Source of the DNA: Methylophilus glucosoxydans
Lineage (GTDB): Bacteria > Pseudomonadota > Gammaproteobacteria > Burkholderiales > Methylophilaceae
Direction: 5' to 3'
Assembly (NCBI RefSeq): GCF_042676145.1
Contig: NZ_JBHTJW010000001.1
Coordinates: forward strand, 248,001 to 312,000
DNA: 64,000 bases
Shown: one piece after another, positions 48,061 to 56,668 of the stretch
How positions within the stretch are numbered: the first letter of the stretch is position 1
Layout: every line of letters starts with the position of its first letter
Notes under the pieces: model-generated
The model's database searches: none
What the model was told of the DNA's origin: nothing
The model's input: only the letters and a program-made list of their open reading frames with translations
Program-made: the position numbers and the translations under genes

Positions 48061-50043
48061 ATGAAATCAAATGACACTGTCCAAGCGTTACATCCTTTGG
48101 ATCCTTTATCAACTAAGGAGATAGCGCTAGCTAGCCAAATCCTTCGTCAGAGTAAAGGTCTAGGGAGTCAATGTCGCTTTCCCTATTTGTACTTGCAAGA
48201 GCCAAGTAAAGACGAAGTGATTGATTACATTCCAGGGCAACCAATGACTCGTCGAGCCTTTTCTTTAATCTTGGATAAGGCAACGGGAGACACTTTTGAA
48301 GCCGTGGTGGATTTACGTTCTCAAGAGATTATTTCATGGGAAAAATTGGACATTGAAACACGCGGGCATGCACCTATTATTCTTGAGGAGTTCGATACCT
48401 GTGTAGAAATTGTACAGAATGATCCTGACTGGCGAGCGGCACTAAAAGCACGCGGACTGAATGATGCGGATATCGAAAATATTCAGATTGATCCTTGGTC
48501 TTATGGCCACTTCTTTGAGAATAAACCAGACTATAAGCATCGCCGGCTTATGCGTGGCGTTGCTTTTGTGAGAGACAAGTTAACTGACAATGGCTATGCG
48601 CGTCCGATAGAGGGCTTGGTTGCAATTATTGACCTCAACGAAGGTCGAGTGATTGAGTTGCTTGATGATGGTGTGGATATTCCGGTACCTCAAAGAATAA
48701 TCAACTACGACACGCCATCCCTTGGCAAACCGAGAGAAGGGTTAAAGCCGCTGCATATTATTCAGCCTGAAGGGGTTAGTTTTACTGTTGATGATGATTG
48801 GAAAGTCTCTTGGCAAAACTGGGAGTTTAGAGTCGGCTTTACACCGCGTGAGGGGTTGGTGCTTCACCAATTAGGATACGCCGATAAAGGTAAAGTGCGC
48901 CCTATCATCTACAGAGCCAGTATTACAGACATGGGGGTTCCTTACTCTGATGAAGCGTTAAATCATTATTGGAAATGTGCATTTGATGGTGGAGAGTATG
49001 GCTTGGGTCGTCTGGCAAATCAACTTGAACTAGGGTGTGACTGCTTAGGCGCCATTCGCTATTTTGATATACCCACAGTGAATGACTTGGGCGAACCCAT
49101 TGTCATGAAGAATGCAATTTGTATGCATGAGGAGGACTACGGAACACTTTGGAAACACTATGAATTCCGCTCAGGTGTTTATGAAATCCGTCGTTCGAGA
49201 AGGTTGGTTATTAGCTTCTTCTGTACTGTGGCGAATTATGACTATGGATTCTATTGGTATTTGTATCAGGATGGCACTATTCAGCTAGAAGCCAAGTTAA
49301 CTGGCATCATTCAAACTGGTGCTGTTAAGCCTGGAGAAAAGCCGTCAGGAGGCATGGTGACTCCTGAGTTGTATGGGCCAACGCATCAGCACTTCTTTAG
49401 TGCGAGGTTGCATATGATGGTTGATGGGGAGCGTAACTCAGTCACCGAAACCAATTTTTATCCGCGCCCGATTGGAGAGGGAAATCAATATGGCAATGTA
49501 TTTAATACCGAGACGATTACCTTCGCCAATGAATTAGATGCCTGCCGTGAAGCCAATGGGCAAAGTGGTAGATTTTGGAAGGTAATCAATCCAAATATTA
49601 AAAACTCAGTCGGCAATCATCCTGGCTACAAACTTGTCGCAGAGCATAATCCAGTAATTCTTGCCCAGCCAGGCAGCCAAACCGGACGTCGCGCTGGATT
49701 TGCGCGTAATCATCTATGGGTGACTCCATATTCCCCAGATGAGCGATATGGGTCTGGTGAGTATCCCAATCAGCACTATGGCGATGGCTTACCTGTATGG
49801 GTTAAACAGAATCGCCCGATTTCCAACAGCGACATTGTTGTCTGGCATACGTTTGGGCACACGCATGTTTGCAAGCCAGAAGATTTTCCAGTTATGCCAA
49901 CGATGTATGTGGGATTCAAACTACAGCCAAATAACTTCTTTGAGCTAAATCCGGCAATGGATTTACCAGCAGGGGCAGACACAGCAAGTGTTGCTGATGG
50001 GGAGGGTCATTCGGCGCCATGCTGTCAACATAATCCCCTCTAA
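48061..50043 (+). CDS. Copper-containing amine oxidase (TPQ enzyme)
   Basis: A 660-residue copper amine oxidase converting a primary amine, oxygen and water to aldehyde, ammonia and hydrogen peroxide. ATG at 48061 follows AAAGG. The quinone-precursor Tyr393 is in VANYDYGFYW; the catalytic base Asp309 is in CAFDGGEYGLG; copper ligands are His442 and His444 in THQHFF and His602 in HTHVCKPEDFP. Spacing matches the Arthrobacter phenylethylamine oxidase. There is no signal peptide, so it is cytoplasmic. The C-terminal tail has adjacent cysteines (APCCQH). With Amt next door, methylamine or another amine used as nitrogen source is a likely substrate. Confidence 0.95.
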   Translation: MKSNDTVQALHPLDPLSTKEIALASQILRQSKGLGSQCRFPYLYLQEPSKDEVIDYIPGQPMTRRAFSLILDKATGDTFEAVVDLRSQEIISWEKLDIETRGHAPIILEEFDTCVEIVQNDPDWRAALKARGLNDADIENIQIDPWSYGHFFENKPDYKHRRLMRGVAFVRDKLTDNGYARPIEGLVAIIDLNEGRVIELLDDGVDIPVPQRIINYDTPSLGKPREGLKPLHIIQPEGVSFTVDDDWKVSWQNWEFRVGFTPREGLVLHQLGYADKGKVRPIIYRASITDMGVPYSDEALNHYWKCAFDGGEYGLGRLANQLELGCDCLGAIRYFDIPTVNDLGEPIVMKNAICMHEEDYGTLWKHYEFRSGVYEIRRSRRLVISFFCTVANYDYGFYWYLYQDGTIQLEAKLTGIIQTGAVKPGEKPSGGMVTPELYGPTHQHFFSARLHMMVDGERNSVTETNFYPRPIGEGNQYGNVFNTETITFANELDACREANGQSGRFWKVINPNIKNSVGNHPGYKLVAEHNPVILAQPGSQTGRRAGFARNHLWVTPYSPDERYGSGEYPNQHYGDGLPVWVKQNRPISNSDIVVWHTFGHTHVCKPEDFPVMPTMYVGFKLQPNNFFELNPAMDLPAGADTASVADGEGHSAPCCQHNPL

Positions 50044-50059
50044 CCACTCGTTTTGTGAT

Positions 50060-50082
50060 CCGCTCATGTAGTGCATGAGCGG
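50060..50082 (+). other. Intercistronic hairpin
   Basis: A perfect 9-bp stem CCGCTCATG/CATGAGCGG (50060-50068 with 50074-50082) with 5-base loop, starting 17 bases after the amine oxidase stop. No T run. It contains an ATG (50075) in frame with the next gene and ends just before the likely ribosome site AGGGA, so it could tune translation of the CtaG-like gene or protect the upstream mRNA. Confidence 0.5.
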
Positions 50083-50095
50083 GCAGGGATCGTAT

Positions 50096-50863
50096 ATGCG
50101 TGATCAAATCATGATGAATCATCAGATTAGCTGGGAGTTAATGGCAATTGCAGTTTTTGCGTTATTGTTAATTAATAATCGAAAAGCGTGTAGAGCCTCT
50201 CCAGGCTTAATGATTACGGCCATTACAACGATGGTTATAGGATTAATGCCTCAATTAGATATTGTGGCTAGACATTCCGTATGGCTTCACTGCTTGCAGA
50301 GTGCGCTCATTCATCATGTAGCGCCGATGCTACTACTCATGGCAGAGTTAAAGTTACCATCAAAACTTAACAAGCCCTTTGCTCAGATTTTAGCGTCTCC
50401 ATTAGCAAGCTCCTTGATCATGCTTTCCTTTTTAGCCATGAGTGTGATGTGGGTCTGGCCAGAACTACATATCCAGTTAATGCATGATGGAAGTTTGTAC
50501 AGAGCAATGAAATGGGCAATGGCGATCAGCGGTGTTTTGTTGTGTTATGCAGCAGCGATTCTTTATCAGCAGGGTTTCATATCCTCGCTTAGATTTTGGG
50601 TATTTCATTTGGCAATTACGGTGCCTCAGGTCTTGGTCGGCATATTGTTAATGATGGCCGCTCCTCTATACCCAATGCCGCAGTGTTTATCAAAGACGAA
50701 TGGATTGGTTGGCGTATTAATTAAGTTAGGTCAATCTCTGGGCCCTAGGGCTGACCAAGCATTGGGAGGCGCTTTATTGTTAATTTCCGCAACACTTTTT
50801 TTTGTACTATCAAATAGATTCTGTGACTTTTTACGTGTGTCAGCGAATCCTGTCCATAGATGA
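50096..50863 (+). CDS. CtaG-like (caa3-type) membrane protein
   Basis: A 255-residue protein with about seven helices. I chose the ATG at 50096, after AGGGA; 50075 and 50111 are alternatives. The segments HSVWLHCLQSALIHHVAPMLLLMAEL and FWVFHLAITVPQVLVGILL resemble the His-rich helices of caa3_CtaG proteins, which act in copper delivery to oxidase. Placement directly behind a copper enzyme suggests it supplies copper to the amine oxidase; that is inference. No cytochrome oxidase genes are nearby. Confidence 0.78.
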   Translation: MRDQIMMNHQISWELMAIAVFALLLINNRKACRASPGLMITAITTMVIGLMPQLDIVARHSVWLHCLQSALIHHVAPMLLLMAELKLPSKLNKPFAQILASPLASSLIMLSFLAMSVMWVWPELHIQLMHDGSLYRAMKWAMAISGVLLCYAAAILYQQGFISSLRFWVFHLAITVPQVLVGILLMMAAPLYPMPQCLSKTNGLVGVLIKLGQSLGPRADQALGGALLLISATLFFVLSNRFCDFLRVSANPVHR

Positions 50864-50885
50864 TTGATCATGAAAGTTTACTATT

Positions 50886-52205
50886 ATGAATTTAAAAATA
50901 CATACTCTTCTCTGGGCATTTTTGATAATAGCCCTTGAATTCCCTTTAACGGTGTTGGCGGATACCTCTACGGTAATTGATACTGGAGCAACTGCGTGGA
51001 TGCTTACTGCATCCACGCTACTTGCTATGATGTATTTACCCGGGTTAGCAATGTTTTATGGCGGGATGGTACGCTCAAAAAACGTACTTTCTATCTTCAC
51101 GCAGTTAATTCTGTCTGCTGGCATTATTGGCGTATTGTTTGTCGTGTATGGATATAGCCTGATGCTTGATATGACTGGAGCAAGCCCTGGGCACATTACG
51201 ATTAGGAGCTTTATCGGCGGGCTGGATAAAGCATTTCTTGCTGGCATTGATACTGGTGCTGGAGCCATTCCTGAAGGCGTAATGATTATGTTTTTAATGA
51301 TGTTCGCTATTATTTCTCCCGCTGTGGTAGTTGGGGGTTTTGCTGAGCGCATCAAATTTTCTTCAGCAATATTATTCCTCATTTTATGGTTCACATTTGC
51401 CTATTTGCCAATGGCTCACATGGTTTGGGCCGGACCTGGTGCATTGTTGGCCGATTGGGGCGCGTTGGATTTTGCTGGAGGTACTGCCGTCCATATCAAT
51501 ACAGGTGTGGCTGCATTGGTGGCTGCAATCATGGTCGGCAAACGTAAATACTATCTTAAGGCTGCCATGCCGCCCCATAACCTCGTGATGACATTGGTGG
51601 GAGGTGGTCTGCTCTGGGTGGGCTGGTTTGCTTTCAATGTCGGGTCAGGTATGGCTGTGGATGCAAAAGTAGGCACGACCTTACTAAATACGCAATTAGG
51701 TGCATGCGGAGGGGTGATTGCATGGGCAATAATTGAACGAGTCAAACTTGGACATGTGAGTGCTTTAGGGGTGATATCAGGGGCAATTGCAGGCTTGGTC
51801 GGGATTACTCCTGGCTGTGCATTTGTTGGTACATTTGGAGCAATACTGATTGGAATGTCTGCAGGGGTGGTATGTTTTATTGGGGTGACTTCGATTAAAC
51901 AAAAATTTGGATATGATGATACGCTGGATGTGTTTGGAATTCATGGTTTGGGGGGGATTGTTGGGGCGTTGATGACTGGGATTCTAGCCTCGGACAAGTT
52001 GGGAGGGCATATTGTGAATATGAACATTACCCATCAGTTTTTAGCGCAGTCTGCAAGTGTGTTGTTTACTATTTTTTATAGCGTCATCATTACCTGGATC
52101 ATTCTTAAATTGATTGATTTAACTGTAGGTCTAAGGGATTCTGATGAAGTTGAAGAGCAAGGTTTGGATATTTCTCAACACAATGAGCGTGCTTACAATC
52201 CCTAA
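50886..52205 (+). CDS. amt: Ammonium transporter Amt
   Basis: A 439-residue Amt/MEP/Rh channel with signal-like N-terminus (about 1-25) and eleven helices. The pore histidines are visible in GGTAVHINTG (about 198) and FGIHGLGGIVGALMTGI (about 350). LPGLAMFYGGMVRSKNVLS is the family N-terminal mark. No glnK gene is adjacent. Starts 22 bases after the CtaG-like gene and ends at a terminator, so the three genes form one unit. It would recover ammonium released by amine oxidation. Confidence 0.96.
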   Translation: MNLKIHTLLWAFLIIALEFPLTVLADTSTVIDTGATAWMLTASTLLAMMYLPGLAMFYGGMVRSKNVLSIFTQLILSAGIIGVLFVVYGYSLMLDMTGASPGHITIRSFIGGLDKAFLAGIDTGAGAIPEGVMIMFLMMFAIISPAVVVGGFAERIKFSSAILFLILWFTFAYLPMAHMVWAGPGALLADWGALDFAGGTAVHINTGVAALVAAIMVGKRKYYLKAAMPPHNLVMTLVGGGLLWVGWFAFNVGSGMAVDAKVGTTLLNTQLGACGGVIAWAIIERVKLGHVSALGVISGAIAGLVGITPGCAFVGTFGAILIGMSAGVVCFIGVTSIKQKFGYDDTLDVFGIHGLGGIVGALMTGILASDKLGGHIVNMNITHQFLAQSASVLFTIFYSVIITWIILKLIDLTVGLRDSDEVEEQGLDISQHNERAYNP

Positions 52206-52227
52206 AATTTAAAGGTGTTTATTTTTT

Positions 52228-52258
52228 CGGGTGCCAGGTCTTCTGGTGCCCGTTTTTT
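52228..52258 (+). terminator. Terminator of the amine oxidase operon
   Basis: A 10-bp stem with two G-T pairs (52228-52237 with 52243-52252), 5-base loop, then six T. Confidence 0.88.
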
Positions 52259-52313
52259 ATTGCAAGGTATTTGTGGATTGAAGGAGGTGACGAATTGCAA
52301 ATTAACTCAACCG

Positions 52314-53243
52314 TCACCATTTACGATGGTCGGAAGGCCTTTTTCCAAATAGTTTTCTATACTCTCGCCCGAAGTGGCTGGAATGAGTAAAACCATAATG
52401 GTGTGCGATGTCGGTTAATGCCCAATCGGGGGAGTCTCTAAGGCCTCTATCTGCAGCATTCAGCCTGACTGCTCTTAGGTAGTTGTTCGGTGATACACCG
52501 GTCACCCTCTCAAATGCATAAGCCAGAGTGCGTCTTGGTATCCGCAATTCATTACAAAGTGTCAGTATGCTGATTTGACCTTTCTCATTTAAAATTCTGT
52601 CATGGCAGTATCGGACAAGATAGTGATGGTTGGATTCCAAATTTCTGATCCTTGATCGTTGACCTGCTACATCCATTCCTTGTAAAAGGTAATTAATCAC
52701 TTCATCTCTAAAAAGCGCTTGCACACGCCCTTTTAAATTGCCGGCTAGATCAGGCGTTCTATCGTCTAAAACATGTTTGCACAATGATTGCAGGGCACAT
52801 AAAGCGGATTCATCGCATCTTAGGGAGTATCCTTTTGGATATTTCAAAAAGGTATCAAAGTCTTCTGGGACAAGCATTTTCTCTAAAAAAGACTCATCTA
52901 GAGAAATAACTACATAGTCAGTTTCTCCTTGTGTACAGAGAAAGAACTCTGCACTTGAGGGGATTAATGTAAAGCAGTCGGGTCGTAATGTATGATTGCT
53001 AAGCTTAGTATCTTGCGTGCCACGAATAGGAATAATAAGATTGAATGTATTTTTGGGGGCCATGGTATGTTGAACAACGCTGCAGTTCATATACTCACGA
53101 AAAATTCGCATACTCGGTAATTGTACGTCTTGCAAAAAGCCTCTAAATTCACCTGGCGTTAATTGGTCGTAGTGCTGGGACCAGCCATTTAAGGCTGCTG
53201 CGTGAAAAACGATATCATCAAACTTTTGCGTTTCTGACAGCAT
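52314..53243 (-). CDS. AraC-family transcriptional regulator
   Basis: A 309-residue regulator. N-terminal sensing region about 1-200. The C-terminal AraC domain (about 210-309) has ISILTLCNELRIPRRTLAYA, VTGVSPNNYLRAVRLNAADR and the second helix-turn-helix ALTDIAHHYGFTHSSHFGRE. The domain organisation resembles EutR/FeaR-like regulators of amine catabolism. It is convergent to the amine oxidase operon, which is the obvious candidate target. Confidence 0.9.
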   Translation of the reverse strand: MLSETQKFDDIVFHAAALNGWSQHYDQLTPGEFRGFLQDVQLPSMRIFREYMNCSVVQHTMAPKNTFNLIIPIRGTQDTKLSNHTLRPDCFTLIPSSAEFFLCTQGETDYVVISLDESFLEKMLVPEDFDTFLKYPKGYSLRCDESALCALQSLCKHVLDDRTPDLAGNLKGRVQALFRDEVINYLLQGMDVAGQRSRIRNLESNHHYLVRYCHDRILNEKGQISILTLCNELRIPRRTLAYAFERVTGVSPNNYLRAVRLNAADRGLRDSPDWALTDIAHHYGFTHSSHFGREYRKLFGKRPSDHRKW

Positions 53244-53644
53244 GTGATTAATGACTATATTTAAAATGAATTAAAGTCTTACTTGTGTGAGCAAGCAAAA
53301 AACATTCCATTTTTACCATTTTTTTTTACATCGCTAATATAGCCGTTATCGTTATTTTTAGAGAGACGTTCAAGCGAGCTTGCTGAATAACACCTGCGTT
53401 GTAAAGCCTAAGCAGTTTCATAAATATTTTCCTGTTAATTGCGCTATTGAATTCCTTTATTATTCCGAAGGTTCTTAGGAGTAATGGCGCATGCCATAAA
53501 GCAGATGCATTGCACCGTAAGGGGGCGCATGCATCCTTTGTTGCACTCGGGGTCATGCGTGCGGAAAATGTACTCGCCGCCTTAAATGCTGGATGGATTT
53601 GTCCGAATTTTGTGGGAGGTGAAAAGGGCTTGCTTAGTGAAGTA
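53244..53644. other. Intergenic stretch of unclear content
   Basis: About 400 bases between the AraC gene and nadC. Open frames of about 110 codons exist on both strands (plus 53447-53776, minus 53326-53679), but they lack ribosome sites, overlap nadC, and have compositions unlike neighbouring proteins. The repeated-looking CGCATGC (twice at about 53490 and 53528) is the only pattern I see. Possibly remains of a mobile or repeat sequence. Confidence 0.35.
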
Positions 53645-54535
53645 TTAAGTCTTATTAAGTTTTTGAAATGGCATTTCAATTCGCATACTCAAATCCAACG
53701 CCTGTATATTTTTAGTCAGCGCGCCAATCGAAATCCGGTCTACGCCTGTTTCCGCAATCGCCCTAACCGTCGTTAAATCCACATTGCCCGATGCTTCCAG
53801 CAACGCTTGCTTTTGATTGATTGCGACAGCTTTGCGCAGGTCTTCCAGCGTGAAATTATCGAGCAAGATACTGGTGGCGCCGGCATCCAGCGCTTGCTGC
53901 AGTTCATCCAGCGTTTCCACTTCGATCTGGATGTTATCCGTGCTGCGCATGGCGAATGCGGCTTCAAGCACGGCGGCAATCGAGCCTGCGGCGGCGATAT
54001 GGTTTTCCTTGATCAGGATGCCGTCGTACAAGGCCAGCCGTTGGTTGGCGCCACCGCCAGCGAGCACAGCATATTTTTGTGCCAGGCGCAGGCCAGGCAG
54101 GGTCTTGCGTGTATCGAGAATTTGAGTGGGGAGTCCACTAATCGCGTCAACATAGCGGCGGGTATGTGTGGCTACTGCAGAAAGCGTTTGCAAAAAGTTG
54201 AGGGCAGGGCGTTCGGCACTGAGCATGGCGCGTGCGTCGCCATGAATATGGACCAGCGCTTGATTGGGGACGACGCGGTCACCGTCTTTTACCAGCCATT
54301 CGAGCTGGATGCTGCGATCCAACTGCGCAAAGCACTGTTGCGCCCAGGCACAGCCGCAGAGAATGGCAGCCTCACGGCTGATGATGATCGCGCTGGCCTG
54401 GGTGCCGGCAGGGATGAGTGCAGCGGTCAGGTCGCCTTTGCCCAGGTCTTCTGCCAGGGCCGATTGCACTTGCGCCGCTATCAGATCGGCATTTAAGTAG
54501 TCGGGCAAGTGTTGGTAAAGTGATGCAGTGGTCAT
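53645..54535 (-). CDS. nadC: Nicotinate-nucleotide pyrophosphorylase (quinolinate phosphoribosyltransferase)
   Basis: A 296-residue enzyme of de novo NAD synthesis, converting quinolinate and PRPP to nicotinate mononucleotide. ATG at 54535 chosen (MTTASLYQHLPDYLNADL); upstream codons to 54637 are open but not family-like. Conserved RKTLPGLRLAQKYAVLAGGG, NQRLALYDGILIKENHI, EVETLDELQQALDAG and SIGALTKNIQALDLSM are present. Single gene; nadA and nadB are not nearby. Confidence 0.96.
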   Translation of the reverse strand: MTTASLYQHLPDYLNADLIAAQVQSALAEDLGKGDLTAALIPAGTQASAIIISREAAILCGCAWAQQCFAQLDRSIQLEWLVKDGDRVVPNQALVHIHGDARAMLSAERPALNFLQTLSAVATHTRRYVDAISGLPTQILDTRKTLPGLRLAQKYAVLAGGGANQRLALYDGILIKENHIAAAGSIAAVLEAAFAMRSTDNIQIEVETLDELQQALDAGATSILLDNFTLEDLRKAVAINQKQALLEASGNVDLTTVRAIAETGVDRISIGALTKNIQALDLSMRIEMPFQKLNKT

Positions 54536-54699
54536 GAGCAGCTCAGTCAATTTAAAATTTATGCAGATGAGCGTTCTAAGCCCATGGCAAAAGCTATTAT
54601 AATAAAAGCACCCCAAGACCAGCGAGTTTTGTACCATCGTATTGCGTCATGGGGTATTTTTTCGGTAAAAGTACTCTTCAATCCGGCTCACATCACACT

Positions 54700-55323
54700 A
54701 TGCAGCTTTTATATACGGTTAACAGTCCCTATGCACGTAAAGTGCGTATCGTCGCCATTGAAAAACATATTGACCTGACTTTGACGGAGGTCGTGCTGTC
54801 TGCGCCGGATTGTCCCGTGAGCCAGCACAACCCGTTGGGTAAGGTTCCTGTGCTGGTGCTGGATGATGGCGATGCCTTGTATGATTCACGCGTGATTGTC
54901 GAGTATCTGGATCATCGCACGCCGGTGGCCCACCTGATTCCGCAAGACCACTCAGCCAAAATCAAGGTCCGTCGCTGGGAGTCACTTGCCGATGGTGTGT
55001 GTGATGCTGCCGTGGCGGTGATCTTGGAACAACGCAAGCCAGAGGTGCAGCAGTCTGCGCCATGGATAGAAAAGCAATTTGCCAAGGTGACGGCTGGCCT
55101 GACCGTGCTTGATAATGACTTGCTAAAGAAAAAGTGGTGTGTCAACGAAACGTTCAGTCTGGCAGACATTGCCCTGGGCACCGCGCTGGGCTACATAGAC
55201 TTGCGTTTTAAAAATGTGCAATGGGAAGGCAAATACTGGCAAGAGAAGTTTCCTAATCTGGCCAAACATTACGGGGTGCTGGTAAAGCGTCCCAGCTTCA
55301 AGCAAACCATGCCACAGCCTTAG
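54700..55323 (+). CDS. Glutathione S-transferase family protein
   Basis: A 207-residue protein with thioredoxin-like N-terminal domain (QLLYTVNSPYARKVRIVAIE, with a serine at the position of the active residue) and GKVPVLVLDDGDALYDSRVI for the glutathione-binding cis-Pro and Ser. The C-terminal helical domain has FSLADIALGTALGYIDLRF. ATG at 54700 chosen by family alignment; the frame is open from 54649. Close to YibF-type GSTs. Substrate unknown. Ends at a terminator. Confidence 0.9.
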   Translation: MQLLYTVNSPYARKVRIVAIEKHIDLTLTEVVLSAPDCPVSQHNPLGKVPVLVLDDGDALYDSRVIVEYLDHRTPVAHLIPQDHSAKIKVRRWESLADGVCDAAVAVILEQRKPEVQQSAPWIEKQFAKVTAGLTVLDNDLLKKKWCVNETFSLADIALGTALGYIDLRFKNVQWEGKYWQEKFPNLAKHYGVLVKRPSFKQTMPQP

Positions 55324-55335
55324 GGCACCTTATCT

Positions 55336-55366
55336 CAGCATTCCGTCCTAAGCTGTCGGGATGCTG
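55336..55366 (+). terminator. Terminator after the GST-family gene
   Basis: A 10-bp stem with one G-T pair (55336-55345 with 55357-55366), 11-base loop, followed by TCTTGATTTT. Lies 12 bases after the stop codon. Confidence 0.7.
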
Positions 55367-55514
55367 TCTTGATTTTCTCCAGTTGATCTTCAGCCGTTCA
55401 CCTTGTGATGCGGCGCTTTCCCCTTGTCTACCTTCTCTTTCATTCTGCCTTTTGGCCTCACTGCATCTATCTACTTAAGCTTAATCAGAGATCATATTTT
55501 TACGTTGCAAAACT

Positions 55515-55535
55515 AAATGATAATTGTTATCATTT
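55515..55535 (+). promoter_or_regulatory. Fur box
   Basis: AAATGATAATTGTTATCATTT, a perfect 9-3-9 inverted repeat, the strongest Fur operator in the window. It lies 32 bases upstream of the 65-residue gene and in front of the PEP-CTERM and heme-receptor genes. Confidence 0.9.
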
Positions 55536-55567
55536 AAGAATACTCAAAAACATGATCAATACATGCT

Positions 55568-55765
55568 ATGCAGGCAATGAATGCACCAGTCAAAAAAAGA
55601 TTGCTAGAACTGCTGGATGAGCTCATCGCTCATGATGGCTTCGGTAGCATCAAAGTGGATATACGCCTGCTCAAGCGGGGACAGAAAGAAGTCATTATTG
55701 ATTGCGGCAAGCAGTACCGCTATGTGGTTGATTTTGAGTCCAGGCAGGAGAAGCAAGGCGCCTGA
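55568..55765 (+). CDS. Small Fur-controlled hypothetical protein
   Basis: A 65-residue protein (start 55568, or internal ATG at 55577). Basic/acidic helix KKRLLELLDELIAHDG followed by beta-like KVDIRLLKRGQKEVIIDCGK and QYRYVVDF. No signal peptide or membrane segment. The fold pattern looks like a small soluble regulatory or binding protein; no family recognised. Its position directly behind the perfect Fur box implies iron-starvation induction. Confidence 0.7.
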   Translation: MQAMNAPVKKRLLELLDELIAHDGFGSIKVDIRLLKRGQKEVIIDCGKQYRYVVDFESRQEKQGA

Positions 55766-55941
55766 CCATGCGTGATTAAAACAACATCACTTTTATTTTT
55801 TAATTTCAATTTTATTGCCATGCGCAAAGCGTGGCGATTGAAATACTCAACGGTGTGGGTCCGTGAGACTTCATTTTAAAAAAATGGCGCGATGGCCTTC
55901 GAGAGGAAGGGGCACAAGCGCTCGTTGAGGAGAAATAAATC

Positions 55942-56598
55942 ATGAAATTTTCAGCTTTGGCATTCACCTTAGGCATGCTGTTCAATAGTTACGCATTTGC
56001 GACCCAGGCAGTATGGGACACCGCCAATCCCTGGGGGAGTCTGACACCAGCGAGTTATGCTGAGTGGAACGTGTTTAACAGCACCAATGACAATACACCA
56101 GATGTCGCTGTGACTGCCGGGATCACCGCTTCTGTGCAAGAAACTACAGGCGGTGCTTTTATCACTGGCGGGGGCAATATTTATAGTTTCTCTGGTGCTA
56201 CGGCATTCACCGCGACCTTGAGCGGTGCCAGCACAGGCCTGTTTGATGTCTATCTGCGCATTGCAACCTTGGGCACCCTGGCCAACAGTTCAGCAACCTT
56301 GAATGGCGTTACAGCGACTTCCGTGTTGCAGTTTAACGAAGATCAAGGCACCGTGATGGGAGGGGCAACTGCTGAACAAGAGTTGTATTGGAAATGGAGC
56401 AATGTCGCCGCTTCCAGCCTGTATACCTTTAAATTCAATGCCAATTCATCCAGTATGAGTTTGGATCAATTGGCATTGGCCGCCGTGTCTGTGCCTACTG
56501 TGACACCGGTGCCTGAACCTGAGGCCTTTAGTCTGATGGGCTTGGGACTGGGTTTGATGGCATTTGTCGCGCGCCGCAACGCAAAAAAACAAGCCTGA
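55942..56598 (+). CDS. PEP-CTERM protein in the heme-receptor cluster
   Basis: A 218-residue exported protein. GAGGAG precedes the ATG. Signal peptide about 1-20 (ends AFATQ). The mature part is Thr/Ser/Ala-rich with predicted beta structure (AFTATLSGASTGLFDVYLRI). The C-terminus is a PEP-CTERM signal: VPEPEAFSLMGLGLGLMAFV then ARRNAKK. It is placed between the Fur-controlled 65-residue gene and a hemoglobin/heme-type TonB receptor. A surface role in heme capture is possible by position only; it does not resemble HasA hemophore that I can see. Confidence 0.9.
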   Translation: MKFSALAFTLGMLFNSYAFATQAVWDTANPWGSLTPASYAEWNVFNSTNDNTPDVAVTAGITASVQETTGGAFITGGGNIYSFSGATAFTATLSGASTGLFDVYLRIATLGTLANSSATLNGVTATSVLQFNEDQGTVMGGATAEQELYWKWSNVAASSLYTFKFNANSSSMSLDQLALAAVSVPTVTPVPEPEAFSLMGLGLGLMAFVARRNAKKQA

Positions 56599-56620
56599 TT
56601 CCCATTCGGCTGACCATGGC

Positions 56621-56642
56621 AAAGGGGCTGTTTAGCCCCTTT
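56621..56642 (+). terminator. Hairpin between PEP-CTERM and receptor genes
   Basis: A perfect 9-bp stem AAAGGGGCT/AGCCCCTTT (56621-56629 with 56634-56642) with 4-base loop. The following sequence, CTTGCGCG, is not T-rich, so readthrough into the receptor gene is likely. Confidence 0.55.
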
Positions 56643-56668
56643 CTTGCGCGCCCACTTATTTTCGTTAA

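Noticed and set aside
53447..53776. A 109-codon plus-strand frame between the AraC gene and nadC
   Set aside because: Its 3' part overlaps nadC antisense, it starts without a ribosome site, and the sequence looks like a translated repeat; kept only as a note on the intergenic stretch.
53807..54496. A 229-codon open frame antisense to nadC
   Set aside because: nadC on the other strand has all family motifs; this frame has none.
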